The translations under genes were made by a program, and so were the position numbers. The notes under the pieces were generated by a model. It saw nothing but the letters and a program-made list of their open reading frames with translations, was not told where the DNA came from and searched no databases. Below, piece after piece: positions 53,140-60,960 of a DNA stretch of 64,000 nt; the stretch's first letter is position 1, and each line of letters starts with the position of its first letter. Origin of the DNA: Paramagnetospirillum marisnigri (GTDB taxonomy: Bacteria > Pseudomonadota > Alphaproteobacteria > Rhodospirillales > Magnetospirillaceae); contig NZ_LWQT01000077.1 of assembly GCF_001650715.1 (NCBI RefSeq), forward strand, positions 62,001-126,000, written 5' to 3'.

Positions 53140-55925
53140 CGCGTTGATGCCTTAGCGCTACTTGGTGTTGATTTTTTCAATCCGTCAACCATCTGGCTAT
53201 ACATCTCGAACAGCTTTTCCAGCCGCTCCGTGTCATTCCTGAACCGGCGACCGATATAGATGCGCTCCAACACCTCGTCATTGCGTTCATGGGCGGCCCG
53301 TAGGTTGTCGGGCATGGTTTCCGGGTCGTAGAGGTCGGCAATGGTGGCCGGGAAATGCGCTTCACGCGCCAACAGGATGTCTTCGGCGCAACGGGTCAGG
53401 TCGGCCTTGTTCTTCTCTGTGAGCGGAGGAATGGGAAAGGTATTCCAGCCAAGGGTGTTGGAGTAAGAAAAATCTGTACGCATTCTCGCGCAAACAGTCC
53501 CCATCCATACCCAGTGCAATCTGGAAACTAAGAGGGAAAAGAGGAACACTTCCTTATTATAGAAACCGAATAGCTGGCTGCTGATGATCGTCCCCGCAGG
53601 CAGCAAGCTGGCGGGCATGTAGTCGCGATTTTCTGACGTGATGCGGGGCAATGCGATGATGTTCTCATTTCCAACTTGCCGCCTCTCCTCGAATTTATGA
53701 GGTTGATTTGCACCCGCACGAGTGGGGGCCTTCTTGCTTTCCGACCTCATCCTCCGGACTGCATCCAGTCGAATTGAAATTGGCTCTATATTGGCAGCTT
53801 CTTCAACATCACTGTCCTGAATCCAAAGACAATACCGCTCGATGCCTCGCACAAGCTCAGTAGCACCAAAAACACGACGAACATATTTTGCTGCAATCGG
53901 ATATTGGTGCTCAAGCTCCTCTTTTTCGTCGCGAGTTAGATATAAATATCCCCCATCGACAGCTTTATTCCCAAAATCCATCTCGCCGATATTGTCCCTG
54001 CGACCGCCCCTCTTCTCTACAATAATGCTTCTGGATGGAACAAGATAGGCGTTAATATCGGAGACAAGCCGAACGACTGACGCACCGTCGCGAGTAGTTT
54101 CGATCAACTTCTTTTGGCGTGCGATTTCATTCGACGATAGCCCAATGATGACAACTGTCACGCCAGCATTGTGGCTCGCAAGGTTGGACCATTTAAATGA
54201 ATTGTATGCGAACAGAATCTGCCGATTTTGTTTAAAAACATACGGCCAAAGTGTCGGAACCTGAACGCCTTGGCATATTGAATTTGTGCAAACGAATGCG
54301 CTGATGCATTCGACTTTACCCCCGTACAGCGCTGCCTTCATTATCCAGCCCGCCACATAATCCAAGAGCTTCCAGCCATCCGTAACTTCATCAAAAACGG
54401 CCTCAAGGTCCCCCCTCTGTGCAGGCGTCTGGTACTTGCTTCCTTTGTATGGTGGGTTCCCGCAAATGTATGTCTCACCACCTTCATTTTCGAAATCGAT
54501 CTGCGCCTGATTGTGCGGCGTGTGGAACAGATCTTCGGCATGGAGCTTCACGCCCGTTCCGGTGGGCGGGCAGATGCTCAGCCAATCCAACCGCAACGCA
54601 TTGCCGCAGGTGATCCAGTTCTGGGAATCCAGCGGCAGAAATTCGGCCAAGGCCAGCTTCTGCCCGCGATATAGAATATCGCATTGGAACTCGGCGATGA
54701 TCAGGGCAAGGCGGGCGATTTCCGCCGGAAATTCGCGCAGTTCAATGCCGCGAAAATTGGTCAGGGGAATTTCGCTGCTGCGGTCAGCCTCGCACCGCCG
54801 AATGTTGATTTCCGCCTCAATGGCCCGCATCTGCTTGTAGGCGATGACCAGGAAATTGCCCGACCCGCAAGCCGGATCGAAGACACGGATTTTCGACAGG
54901 CGCTTGCGTAGGTTCAGCAGCGAACGCGGATTATCGCCCGCCTCTTCCAACTTTGCCCGCAAATCATCCAGGAACAGCGGGTTCAGCACCTTCAAGATGT
55001 TGGGAACGCTGGTGTAGTGCATTCCCAGCGCACCACGTTCCTCGTCATCGGCCACGGCCTGGATCATGGACCCGAAAATATCCGGGTTGATCTGCCGCCA
55101 ATCCAGATTGCCGATGGTCAGCAGGTAGGACCGGGCAATCTTGCTGAAGCGCGGCACATCGGTGCTGCCGGAAAACAGGCCACCATTGACATAGGGGAAC
55201 ACCCCTGCCCAACGCGGCAGTTCGGCCCGTTCCGGGGTCGAGAACTTGGTGTTCATGGCGCGGAAGATGGCGCTGATCACCTCGTGGGTGTTGCTGCTGT
55301 CCTTGGCGCTCATCTGATCGACGGTGGCGGTGAACAGGCCGGAACCGTTGAAGATGTCGGTGTCTTCGGCAAAGAAGCAGAAGATCAGGCGGGCCATGAA
55401 ATGGTTCATGTCGCTGCGCCGATCCGCCGCCGCCCAATCGGGATTGTCCTTCAGCAGTTCCACATACAGCCGGTTCAGGCGGCTGGTCGCCCGGATGTCG
55501 AAGGCGTTTTCGCGGATTTGCTTGACCGTGGTGATCCCGGCCAGCGGCAGGAAAAAACCGAAATGATTGGGGAAGTCGGGATAGGTGCAGGCCACCACCT
55601 CACCCGACGCCATATCCTCGGCCTGAAATTCGTCGCCATCGGTAGCGAGGATGAATTTCACCTTGTTCTTGGTGGTGGCCGGGCTGTCCTTCAGTTTGGT
55701 CAGCGTCGCCGAAACGGTTCCGGCGGCGCAGGTGGCGAGGTGGATGTTGCTGCGCTGGCATACGCCGCCTGCCACGTCAGAGCCGTTGGTCGCGCCTGTG
55801 CGCAGACGCTTTAGCGTCGCGTCCTTGTTGCCGAACGCTTCCAGGAAGGCGAAAGGAAATTCCGCAGGGTCGAAAGGCTGCTCGGCCAGTTCGGAGATGG
55901 CTTGTTCGATCTCAACGGCGTTCAC
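53136..55925 (-). CDS. MmeI-like class I DNA methyltransferase with target-recognition domain
   Basis: From GTG 55925 (MNAVEIEQAIS; ggGAG 10 nt upstream) the product has about 929 residues. An N-terminal MmeI-type region (FAFLEAFGNKDATLKRL) lacks a recognisable DxExK nuclease. A helical spacer, an N6-adenine methylase core (VFDPACGSGNFLVIAYKQM at about 350; NPPY at about 490) and a TRD/C-terminal region (LPRITSENRDYMPASLL) follow. It should methylate adenine in a specific site and choose the target for the helicase and nuclease encoded downstream. The middle of the TRD (53470-54450) is clearly AT-richer, consistent with swapping of specificity sequence. Confidence 0.85.
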   Translation of the reverse strand: MNAVEIEQAISELAEQPFDPAEFPFAFLEAFGNKDATLKRLRTGATNGSDVAGGVCQRSNIHLATCAAGTVSATLTKLKDSPATTKNKVKFILATDGDEFQAEDMASGEVVACTYPDFPNHFGFFLPLAGITTVKQIRENAFDIRATSRLNRLYVELLKDNPDWAAADRRSDMNHFMARLIFCFFAEDTDIFNGSGLFTATVDQMSAKDSSNTHEVISAIFRAMNTKFSTPERAELPRWAGVFPYVNGGLFSGSTDVPRFSKIARSYLLTIGNLDWRQINPDIFGSMIQAVADDEERGALGMHYTSVPNILKVLNPLFLDDLRAKLEEAGDNPRSLLNLRKRLSKIRVFDPACGSGNFLVIAYKQMRAIEAEINIRRCEADRSSEIPLTNFRGIELREFPAEIARLALIIAEFQCDILYRGQKLALAEFLPLDSQNWITCGNALRLDWLSICPPTGTGVKLHAEDLFHTPHNQAQIDFENEGGETYICGNPPYKGSKYQTPAQRGDLEAVFDEVTDGWKLLDYVAGWIMKAALYGGKVECISAFVCTNSICQGVQVPTLWPYVFKQNRQILFAYNSFKWSNLASHNAGVTVVIIGLSSNEIARQKKLIETTRDGASVVRLVSDINAYLVPSRSIIVEKRGGRRDNIGEMDFGNKAVDGGYLYLTRDEKEELEHQYPIAAKYVRRVFGATELVRGIERYCLWIQDSDVEEAANIEPISIRLDAVRRMRSESKKAPTRAGANQPHKFEERRQVGNENIIALPRITSENRDYMPASLLPAGTIISSQLFGFYNKEVFLFSLLVSRLHWVWMGTVCARMRTDFSYSNTLGWNTFPIPPLTEKNKADLTRCAEDILLAREAHFPATIADLYDPETMPDNLRAAHERNDEVLERIYIGRRFRNDTERLEKLFEMYSQMVDGLKKSTPSSAKASTR

Positions 55926-56118
55926 AGGCGACGGCTCCCAATCCAACGGCTCTCAGGGCGCACGAAAGGCTTCAAGTGCGCTTATTGTTTGTACAAGAGC
56001 CGGGGAATTCCGTCATCAACCGGATTTGCGGTGAGCGAAGAATGGACGGGGGGCTGTGGGATATGTCTGAACGCACACAATTACTATTGCGAGTATCGTC
56101 TACTAATGAATTCGATAA

Positions 56119-56139
56119 ATACCCTTACACCGAGGGTAT
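56119..56139 (+). promoter_or_regulatory. Hairpin covering the ribosome site of the 56144 gene
   Basis: ataccct and agggtat form a 7-bp hairpin with a 7-nt loop, ending 4 nt before the ATG. The likely Shine-Dalgarno gaggg is in the stem, so translation may be held down unless the hairpin opens. Confidence 0.5.
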
Positions 56140-56143
56140 CAAC

Positions 56144-56509
56144 ATGCGTCTTTACGAAATCATCCAAACACCATTATCAGCCGATCTGTCCTACGACGTG
56201 AAATTCAACAGGCTGAAAGTGCGTAAGAAGCCGAGCCGGTCTGTCGATCACGAAAATGGACGTGTCGTGGCCATAGCCAACCAGCCACCAAAGCTGACAT
56301 TGAAGCACGTCCACAGAATGAAGCTGTTGCGTCGTCGCTACCTGGAAGCGCAGCAAAAGCTGACTGCATTTCGTGGATTGATGTATGGGGGACATGCACA
56401 AGCCGAGCAACTTGAACTTGGTGACATGCAATCCCGCATATCTCGACGTGAAAAACTACAGGCCAAGCTGGACGACATGGCTATGCGTTATGTGAAAAGG
56501 ACGGTTTGA
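56144..56509 (+). CDS. Hypothetical protein of the element (121 aa)
   Basis: The 121-residue basic protein begins MRLYEIIQTPLSADLSYDVKF and is largely helical in the C-terminal half (LLRRRYLEAQQKLTAFRGLM, then RREKLQAKLDDMAMRYV), possibly coiled coil. The ATG at 56144 was preferred because of the hairpin-embedded ribosome site just upstream. Its stop lies in the loop of a terminator. No family was recognised; it could be phage-derived. Confidence 0.55.
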   Translation: MRLYEIIQTPLSADLSYDVKFNRLKVRKKPSRSVDHENGRVVAIANQPPKLTLKHVHRMKLLRRRYLEAQQKLTAFRGLMYGGHAQAEQLELGDMQSRISRREKLQAKLDDMAMRYVKRTV

Positions 56510-56521
56510 GGCCGTCCTTTT
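56495..56521. terminator. Rho-independent terminator, probably bidirectional
   Basis: aaaaggacgg and ccgtcctttt form a perfect 10-bp stem with a 7-nt loop. The A and T tracts serve both strands; the convergent genes at 56144 and 56531 end here. Confidence 0.85.
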
Positions 56522-56530
56522 CGTTGCATG

Positions 56531-56806
56531 TCAAACCGTCACGTCCACTCGCCAAATCCGCTTGATGCCCAAATGGCGCATTTTGAGGAGCAGGATGTTT
56601 TTCTCGGGCAAATGGCCCAGGTAATAGCTGCTGTTGGCATATTGGTCGGGATCAACCTCATGACCGAACATCCCCATTAGCTCTCGCTTATAAATTGGAC
56701 ACCACGTTTTCTTGTATCCGCGAGGAACCACTTCATCCATGAACTCCTTGTGGGAGCGTACTGGGGTAAATTCAATAAGATAACCGTAACTTTCCCTGGA
56801 TTTCAT
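56531..56806 (-). CDS. Hypothetical protein (91 aa)
   Basis: The 91-residue protein starts MKSRESYGYLIEFTPVRSHKEF; no family was recognised. Its ATG overlaps the stop of the larger gene upstream (ATGA), so the two are co-translated. Aromatic-rich and soluble. It may be phage-like. Confidence 0.55.
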   Translation of the reverse strand: MKSRESYGYLIEFTPVRSHKEFMDEVVPRGYKKTWCPIYKRELMGMFGHEVDPDQYANSSYYLGHLPEKNILLLKMRHLGIKRIWRVDVTV

Positions 56807-57348
56807 AGTGGCACCCTCCCATATGGTGCAGCTTGGGAGCCACGTTCAGCTTGAAATTTATTGGATACAATCCCACCAACCTGCGCTGCCTGCTGCTTGC
56901 GAACACCGCTGATTCCCAAAGCGTTGTAATCATCCTGCCATACATGTGTGTGCCGACGATTGCCGCTCTTGTTTAACTCCTTGTGCATAAACCATGATAT
57001 TCGCCAGTCATCATCTTCCCAGTGGATGAAAATCAGTTCCGGGCAGCTCCTTGCTGGATCGAGCAAGCAAGTCCAAGGTGGAGCCTCCATGCCATACAGC
57101 TTGGGTTTGAAATCAGCTATCACCATGTGATCGCTGCTTCGCTCCTTATTGATGCTTGGCATGCAGGCCATCAGCTCCGCTGTGATGTGGGCGGGCGCAT
57201 AGGTTTGTAGATACCAATGATCCGGCGTGTGGAAGTTTAGATAAAAAGCTTCAACGCTATCAACCTCAACGGATATGCTGTAGCCCTTGTGGAATTTTGA
57301 ACCCTTCTTGGGGTTCGTGTTGTACCAAAGTTTGAATATTTGTTTCAT
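56803..57348 (-). CDS. Hypothetical protein (181 aa)
   Basis: Starting at ATG 57348 behind a textbook aaggagg, the 181-residue product begins MKQIFKLWYNTNPKKGSKF. It is rich in Trp, Tyr and His (FHTPDHWYLQTYAP, FIHWEDDDWRISWFMHKEL). No family was recognised. It is paired with the 91-residue gene. A terminator hairpin lies just upstream at 57381-57407, so its promoter is either very short or the hairpin is a leader structure. Confidence 0.6.
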   Translation of the reverse strand: MKQIFKLWYNTNPKKGSKFHKGYSISVEVDSVEAFYLNFHTPDHWYLQTYAPAHITAELMACMPSINKERSSDHMVIADFKPKLYGMEAPPWTCLLDPARSCPELIFIHWEDDDWRISWFMHKELNKSGNRRHTHVWQDDYNALGISGVRKQQAAQVGGIVSNKFQAERGSQAAPYGRVPL

Positions 57349-57380
57349 TGAAATTGCCTCCTTGTAATTCAAACGTGGAA

Positions 57381-57407
57381 AAGGGCGACGCTGGAAACGT
57401 CGCCCTT
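57381..57407. terminator. Strong hairpin upstream of the 57348 gene
   Basis: aagggcgacg and cgtcgccctt form a perfect 10-bp stem with a 7-nt loop; gtttt follows on the + strand. Because it lies 33 nt ahead of the minus-strand gene start, it may be a leader attenuator for that gene rather than a plain terminator. Confidence 0.65.
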
Positions 57408-57540
57408 GTTTTGATTAACTGGCAGGCAATGAAACTGGCCTTGCTGGCACTTGTATTTATCTGTGGATGCAATTCCGCATGCATGAAATCTGCGGGTTGA
57501 GCTGAAATTTTATCAACACCTATTTCCCCTACACATTCAC

Positions 57541-57734
57541 GTCCTGTGTTCCCGTCGCGTGTTCCTGTCATGTGTTCCGAAGGAACATCCCGTAGGGAAG
57601 CGTCATGTGTTTGTCGTCGTGTGTTTATCCATGAGGCCCAGGCCTGCACCAAGGCAGAGTGGTGGGCTCCAAACACCCGACTTTGGGCTTCCGCCCTGTT
57701 CAACACATGACGAACACGCGACTGAACACCTGAC
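57541..57734. repeat. Inverted clusters of iteron-like repeats
   Basis: On the + strand GTCctGTGTTC, GTCgcGTGTTC and GTCatGTGTTC follow at 13-bp steps (57541-57579), with two degenerate units at 57602-57626. About 75 bp on, the minus strand carries GTCagGTGTTC, GTCgcGTGTTC and GTCatGTGTTg (57700-57734). Unit and order are alike in both clusters. Such arrays bind replication initiators, partition proteins or regulators. Confidence 0.65.
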
Positions 57735-57937
57735 ATAAATTGCTCTTTGAAATAAATTAAATTCATTTCCTTATCCAGTTAATCAAGCAGGTCAATGCGC
57801 GATATTCAACACTAGACATCCCTTAAAGGCACGTCGACTGAACCGCATTGACCTACATTTATATTTAGCTTTCGATACGTGAATCAGGCCAATTGAATTC
57901 GCCATGGTCAGCATTTTTTTGGGATTTCGGGAAAATG

Positions 57938-57955
57938 GTGGCCAATTGGCCACCT
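57938..57955. promoter_or_regulatory. 18-bp perfect palindrome
   Basis: GGTGGCCAATTGGCCACC lies 139 bp ahead of the 58094 gene and could be an operator for an element regulator. Confidence 0.45.
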
Positions 57956-58000
57956 TTGAACCCATGTATGAAGCCAGTTAGGCTGATATCTCTAAAATTA

Positions 58001-58020
58001 TCTTCACGCATGAAGATAAT
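58001..58020. promoter_or_regulatory. Candidate shared operator, copy 2
   Basis: TCTTC-N6-GAAGATAAT, as at 41042-41061. Here it extends to a 10-bp inverted repeat (attatcttca cgca tgaagataat, 57997-58020) about 75 bp before the 58094 gene. Confidence 0.5.
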
Positions 58021-58093
58021 TCCCTTTCAGGGGAGACCCATGAATCCAATTGGGTGACGTTAGCTCCAGTGCAATCACGCCCTGGAGGCAATC

Positions 58094-58549
58094 ATGTCCA
58101 TCAAGAACCTCGAATTTTCCACCATTGCTCCGCCCAAGGTTTCGCGGAATGCGATGAATACCAAGACCCGTGCCCGCTCCAAGTTCATCGCCGCCGTGGT
58201 CAATCAGATCGGTGCCGTTGAGGCGGCGATTTCGGGTAAGAGCTTCGTCGTCACCAAGATGCGGCGCACTACCGATGAAGATGGATCGCACCGTCAGGTG
58301 AGCCATGATGTGCAGGTGCGTCCCTGGTGGTTCCTCCAGGGTGATGTTTTCTATCTGGCTCCCAAGTACGCCAATCAGCCGCTGACGCTCGGTGCGAACA
58401 AGTCCAAGCCCACAGTGGTGTGCGGCAAGAGCCTGTCCGATGTGGCCGCCACGCTAAACACCGTCAAGGCCGCCGCTGAAGCAGGTGAGCTGGATGATGT
58501 GCTCGAAGCTCAGGCAATCACCGCTCGTAAGCGAATGACTAAGAAGTAG
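58094..58549 (+). CDS. DUF6641-like protein
   Basis: The 151-residue basic protein starts MSIKNLEFSTIAPPKVSR after a good ggagg site. The order of RARSKFIAAVVNQIGAVEAA, VRPWWFLQGDVFYLAPKYANQPLTL and ATLNTVKAAAEAGELDDVLEAQA fits the DUF6641 family, seen on plasmids and islands of alphaproteobacteria. The function is unknown. It has its own promoter region with a candidate operator and a clean terminator, so it is a single-gene unit. Confidence 0.65.
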   Translation: MSIKNLEFSTIAPPKVSRNAMNTKTRARSKFIAAVVNQIGAVEAAISGKSFVVTKMRRTTDEDGSHRQVSHDVQVRPWWFLQGDVFYLAPKYANQPLTLGANKSKPTVVCGKSLSDVAATLNTVKAAAEAGELDDVLEAQAITARKRMTKK

Positions 58550-58558
58550 AGGAACCAT

Positions 58559-58576
58559 AGGGGGCTTCGGCCCCCT
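58559..58576 (+). terminator. Rho-independent terminator after the DUF6641-like gene
   Basis: gggggc-ttcg-gccccc stem followed by ttttcttttt. Confidence 0.85.
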
Positions 58577-58596
58577 TTTCTTTTTGGAGCCATCGC

Positions 58597-58923
58597 ATGC
58601 AACGCATCCGAATCATCCGCGAATTGAATGATCAGCTCCGACAGTATGGCATCGGCGGCAAGGTCTACATCACATCCGGCATACAGGCCCTTGATGAGTG
58701 GCTAGGCCGCGCCATTATCACCACCGTCCGTGAGTTCGATCAATTCGATCAAAGCAACGATCCATATGGCGAGCATGACATGGGTGCGGTGGATGTAGCA
58801 GGTACAAAGGCCATGTGGAAAATCGACTACTACGATCCGTCGATTACCTACGCCAGCGATGATCCTGCTGATCTGCAAAAAACCGTTCGCGTGCTCACGA
58901 TCATGCTCGCCGATGAATATTGA
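58597..58923 (+). CDS. DUF3768 protein
   Basis: The 108-residue protein matches the DUF3768 pattern: IRELNDQLRQ, GGKVYITSGIQAL, VREFDQFDQSNDPYGEHDMGAVDV, WKIDYYDPSITYASDDPADL and RVLTIMLADEY. The family is common on alphaproteobacterial plasmids and islands near replication or transfer genes; its role is not known. It lies between two terminators. Confidence 0.85.
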   Translation: MQRIRIIRELNDQLRQYGIGGKVYITSGIQALDEWLGRAIITTVREFDQFDQSNDPYGEHDMGAVDVAGTKAMWKIDYYDPSITYASDDPADLQKTVRVLTIMLADEY

Positions 58924-58974
58924 ATAGTGCCAAAAGAGCAGATCAGAAAATTTTAATACTTAAAATTCATGAAG

Positions 58975-58994
58975 CGCCGCTGTTGCGGCGTTTT
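58975..58994 (+). terminator. Rho-independent terminator after the DUF3768 gene
   Basis: cgccgc-tgtt-gcggcg stem followed by ttttgtgtttt. Confidence 0.8.
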
Positions 58995-59041
58995 GTGTTT
59001 TCACCGGACAGGGCATCCCTGCCGCACAGCCTCGCTCAAAA

Positions 59042-59135
59042 GCGCGTTTTAACGCTCATACAACGCGATTTGCGGAGGGCCCGCTGCCAATCCATCTTCG
59101 ATAGCCGATGTCGCTGTATGAGCGTTAAAACGCGC
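59042..59135. repeat. Long perfect inverted repeat
   Basis: Two perfectly complementary 21-nt arms (59042-59062 and 59115-59135, starting gcgcgttttaacgc) enclose a 52-nt GC-rich loop. It lies in the 288-bp gap between the DUF3768 gene and the end of the integrase gene. No gene was recognised there. It could be an RNA hairpin, a recombination site or a strong two-way transcription block. Confidence 0.8.
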
Positions 59136-59211
59136 GAACTCGAAATCTGCGGGGCGCCAGCTAGCGATGAGGCATCAAGGCAAATGCCAGGCACTTGCAA
59201 AGCTGCTGCAC

Positions 59212-60801
59212 TTATTTTCGGGTCCGGACATCTGGAACGTCATTTTCGATTCGAATGAAGTACTCGCCATCCCTCGGTGAACCTCCAGCCTTCTTGTCCA
59301 CCTTTTGCAGCCTGACTAGCACCGGTGCAGTTTTCTCTTTATTGACCCGTGTGATCATGCGTGCCTGGAAGCTATCCAAGCCTTCCGGGATATTCTTCCT
59401 TACGGAAGTGAGCACAGTGGCTTTTTGCATATTAGAGACATGACCATAGTGCTTCTCGATCATCTCCACGCTGGTTCCCATGTTTTTTGCCAGCGTGTAA
59501 GCATCCACATTATCCCCATACAATAGGCGGAAGGTCGCGTAGGTGTGCCTGAAGGAATAGGCTGAAAATTTCCTGCCGAATCTGTCATGGGTTATTTTCG
59601 AAAACTCAAAAGCTTTTTCGACAGGCCTCTCTATTGCGCCTAACTGCGTTCCGTTAAAATTGCAAAACACCCATGAATCTGGCTCACAAGGCAATTGATG
59701 TTTCTTTTGAAATCGGATCAATTCCTCAACCACACTCCAGCACACAGGCATTGGGACGGTATCCCTCTCACCGGTCTTTCTCGCGGGATTGACGTGTATG
59801 ACAAGTTGATTTTGGCCGCTTTCGTCCTTAAATGCGGAAAAGTCCCTCCACCGCAAGGTCTTGGCCTCTAGCGGACGAAGCCCGCTATGCACTAGCAACT
59901 CACAAAAAAGGCGAGCCATCGTGCGGGGGACAAAGTGCTGTGGGCGAGGCGATTCCCGCTCCCATTCTTTGGCTTTCTTTAGAAATTTGACCCACTGCTG
60001 GTGTTCCAGAGCTGGGCGGCGATTTCTTTCCAGCTTTACCGGGACCTCAAGCTGTGGCTTGCGGGCAATAAACTTATTGCGCTCCGCCCACTTGAAAAAT
60101 TGGGAAAGCGCATCTTTTTCGGCATACAGCAATGCCGAGGATGGCTCGACCGCAACCTTACCTGAAAGACGCTGAAGTTCGTCCGAATGACTGCGCCAGT
60201 AATTAATCCTCCAGCTCCAATATTTTTCCACATACAGGTCATCAATGAGATCGAATGCCCTTTCATCGAAATACTCGAAGAAATACCTCCGAGCAAATCC
60301 CTCGAATGTTTTAATCCTATTTTGCGTATAGTACACACCTCGCTCATCCAGCCATTTCTTCCAGATTCGGCTGAATTTGTGCCTCCCGTAAGGGATGCCG
60401 TGTCTCTCTTTGACCTCCACTTCTCGCTTTAAGTCCCTTGCCGCACTTAAAGCCTCAGCCAGATCATTGTGGCGCGTACTTTTTACAAGCCAATCCCCTT
60501 TGGGAGTTTTAATCCGAGCTTGCCACGGCCCGTTCACCGTATCGGTGCGCCGGTAGAGCAGTATGTCGCCATTTTCGAATGAATGTTTTTCCGGGGATAC
60601 GACTTGGTGCTCAGCCAGAACTTCAAAACTGTAAAGCTCAAGAGCGAATGCCTTGGCGACATCAATGTCACTAGACTTAGTGGAGCGCCGCAATGAGACC
60701 CCACCCTTTAAGCGAAGCTTGCACTGCCATACGCCGCGCTTACTAGCATCCGGACGCCTGTAAAGCGTTATCTCACCATCGCTTAGAACGACCTGCTCCA
60801 T
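59212..60801 (-). CDS. Tyrosine-type site-specific integrase of the element
   Basis: From ATG 60801 (MEQVVLSDGEIT) the product has 529 residues. N-terminal DUF6538-like repeats (ITLYRRPDASKRGVWQCKL, ILLYRRTDTVNGPWQARI) are followed by a SAM-like core-binding domain and a catalytic domain with SGLRPLEAKTLRW (Arg), YSFRHTYAT (HxxR) and MIEKHYGHVS (Tyr). A TTG at 60924 would add 41 residues, but that stretch holds the arm repeats and abuts a tataaaat -10-like box, so it is more likely leader DNA. It should catalyse insertion into, and excision from, amrS. Confidence 0.88.
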   Translation of the reverse strand: MEQVVLSDGEITLYRRPDASKRGVWQCKLRLKGGVSLRRSTKSSDIDVAKAFALELYSFEVLAEHQVVSPEKHSFENGDILLYRRTDTVNGPWQARIKTPKGDWLVKSTRHNDLAEALSAARDLKREVEVKERHGIPYGRHKFSRIWKKWLDERGVYYTQNRIKTFEGFARRYFFEYFDERAFDLIDDLYVEKYWSWRINYWRSHSDELQRLSGKVAVEPSSALLYAEKDALSQFFKWAERNKFIARKPQLEVPVKLERNRRPALEHQQWVKFLKKAKEWERESPRPQHFVPRTMARLFCELLVHSGLRPLEAKTLRWRDFSAFKDESGQNQLVIHVNPARKTGERDTVPMPVCWSVVEELIRFQKKHQLPCEPDSWVFCNFNGTQLGAIERPVEKAFEFSKITHDRFGRKFSAYSFRHTYATFRLLYGDNVDAYTLAKNMGTSVEMIEKHYGHVSNMQKATVLTSVRKNIPEGLDSFQARMITRVNKEKTAPVLVRLQKVDKKAGGSPRDGEYFIRIENDVPDVRTRK

Positions 60802-60814
60802 CCCCGTCCCGCAC

Positions 60815-60902
60815 ACCTGTGTCAAAAACTGTGTTGGCGCAAAACGAGCATATTGGATCTGACTGAATTTGCAAAGATAAATCTGTGCGTAAAACTGTGC
60901 GT
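60815..60902. other. Right arm-type integrase binding repeats
   Basis: Four related 10-mers occur as two pairs with 12-bp steps: ACCTGTGTCA/AACTGTGTTG (60815, 60827) and ATCTGTGCGT/AACTGTGCGT (60881, 60893). They match the AACTGTGTGT pair at the left end. They lie between the integrase ATG and the right core, so integrase could also repress its own promoter. Confidence 0.6.
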
Positions 60903-60960
60903 TGAAATTTTCATCCACACACAAATTTTATAACACGCTGATATTAATGGATTTTATATG

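Larger units (their letters stand above)
57408..58093. other. Gene-poor regulatory region of the element
   Basis: No convincing gene lies in these 686 bp. The region holds inverted clusters of GTC..GTGTTC repeats (57541-57734), an AT-rich stretch (57735-57880), an 18-bp palindrome (57938-57955) and the TCTTC-N6-GAAGATAAT motif (58001-58020). A minus-strand frame of 166 codons crosses it but is explained by the repeats. Confidence 0.6.

Noticed and set aside
57541-57734. A CRISPR array
   Set aside because: Repeat units are only 11-13 bp with no spacers of constant length and no cas genes; an iteron-like array fits better.
57266-57766. A 166-codon minus-strand open frame
   Set aside because: It runs through the hairpin at 57381 and the GTC..GTGTTC repeat clusters and overlaps the better gene at 56803-57348; its openness follows from the repeats.
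58920-59258. A 112-codon plus-strand open frame after the DUF3768 gene
   Set aside because: It passes through a terminator and both arms of the long inverted repeat and has no ribosome site.
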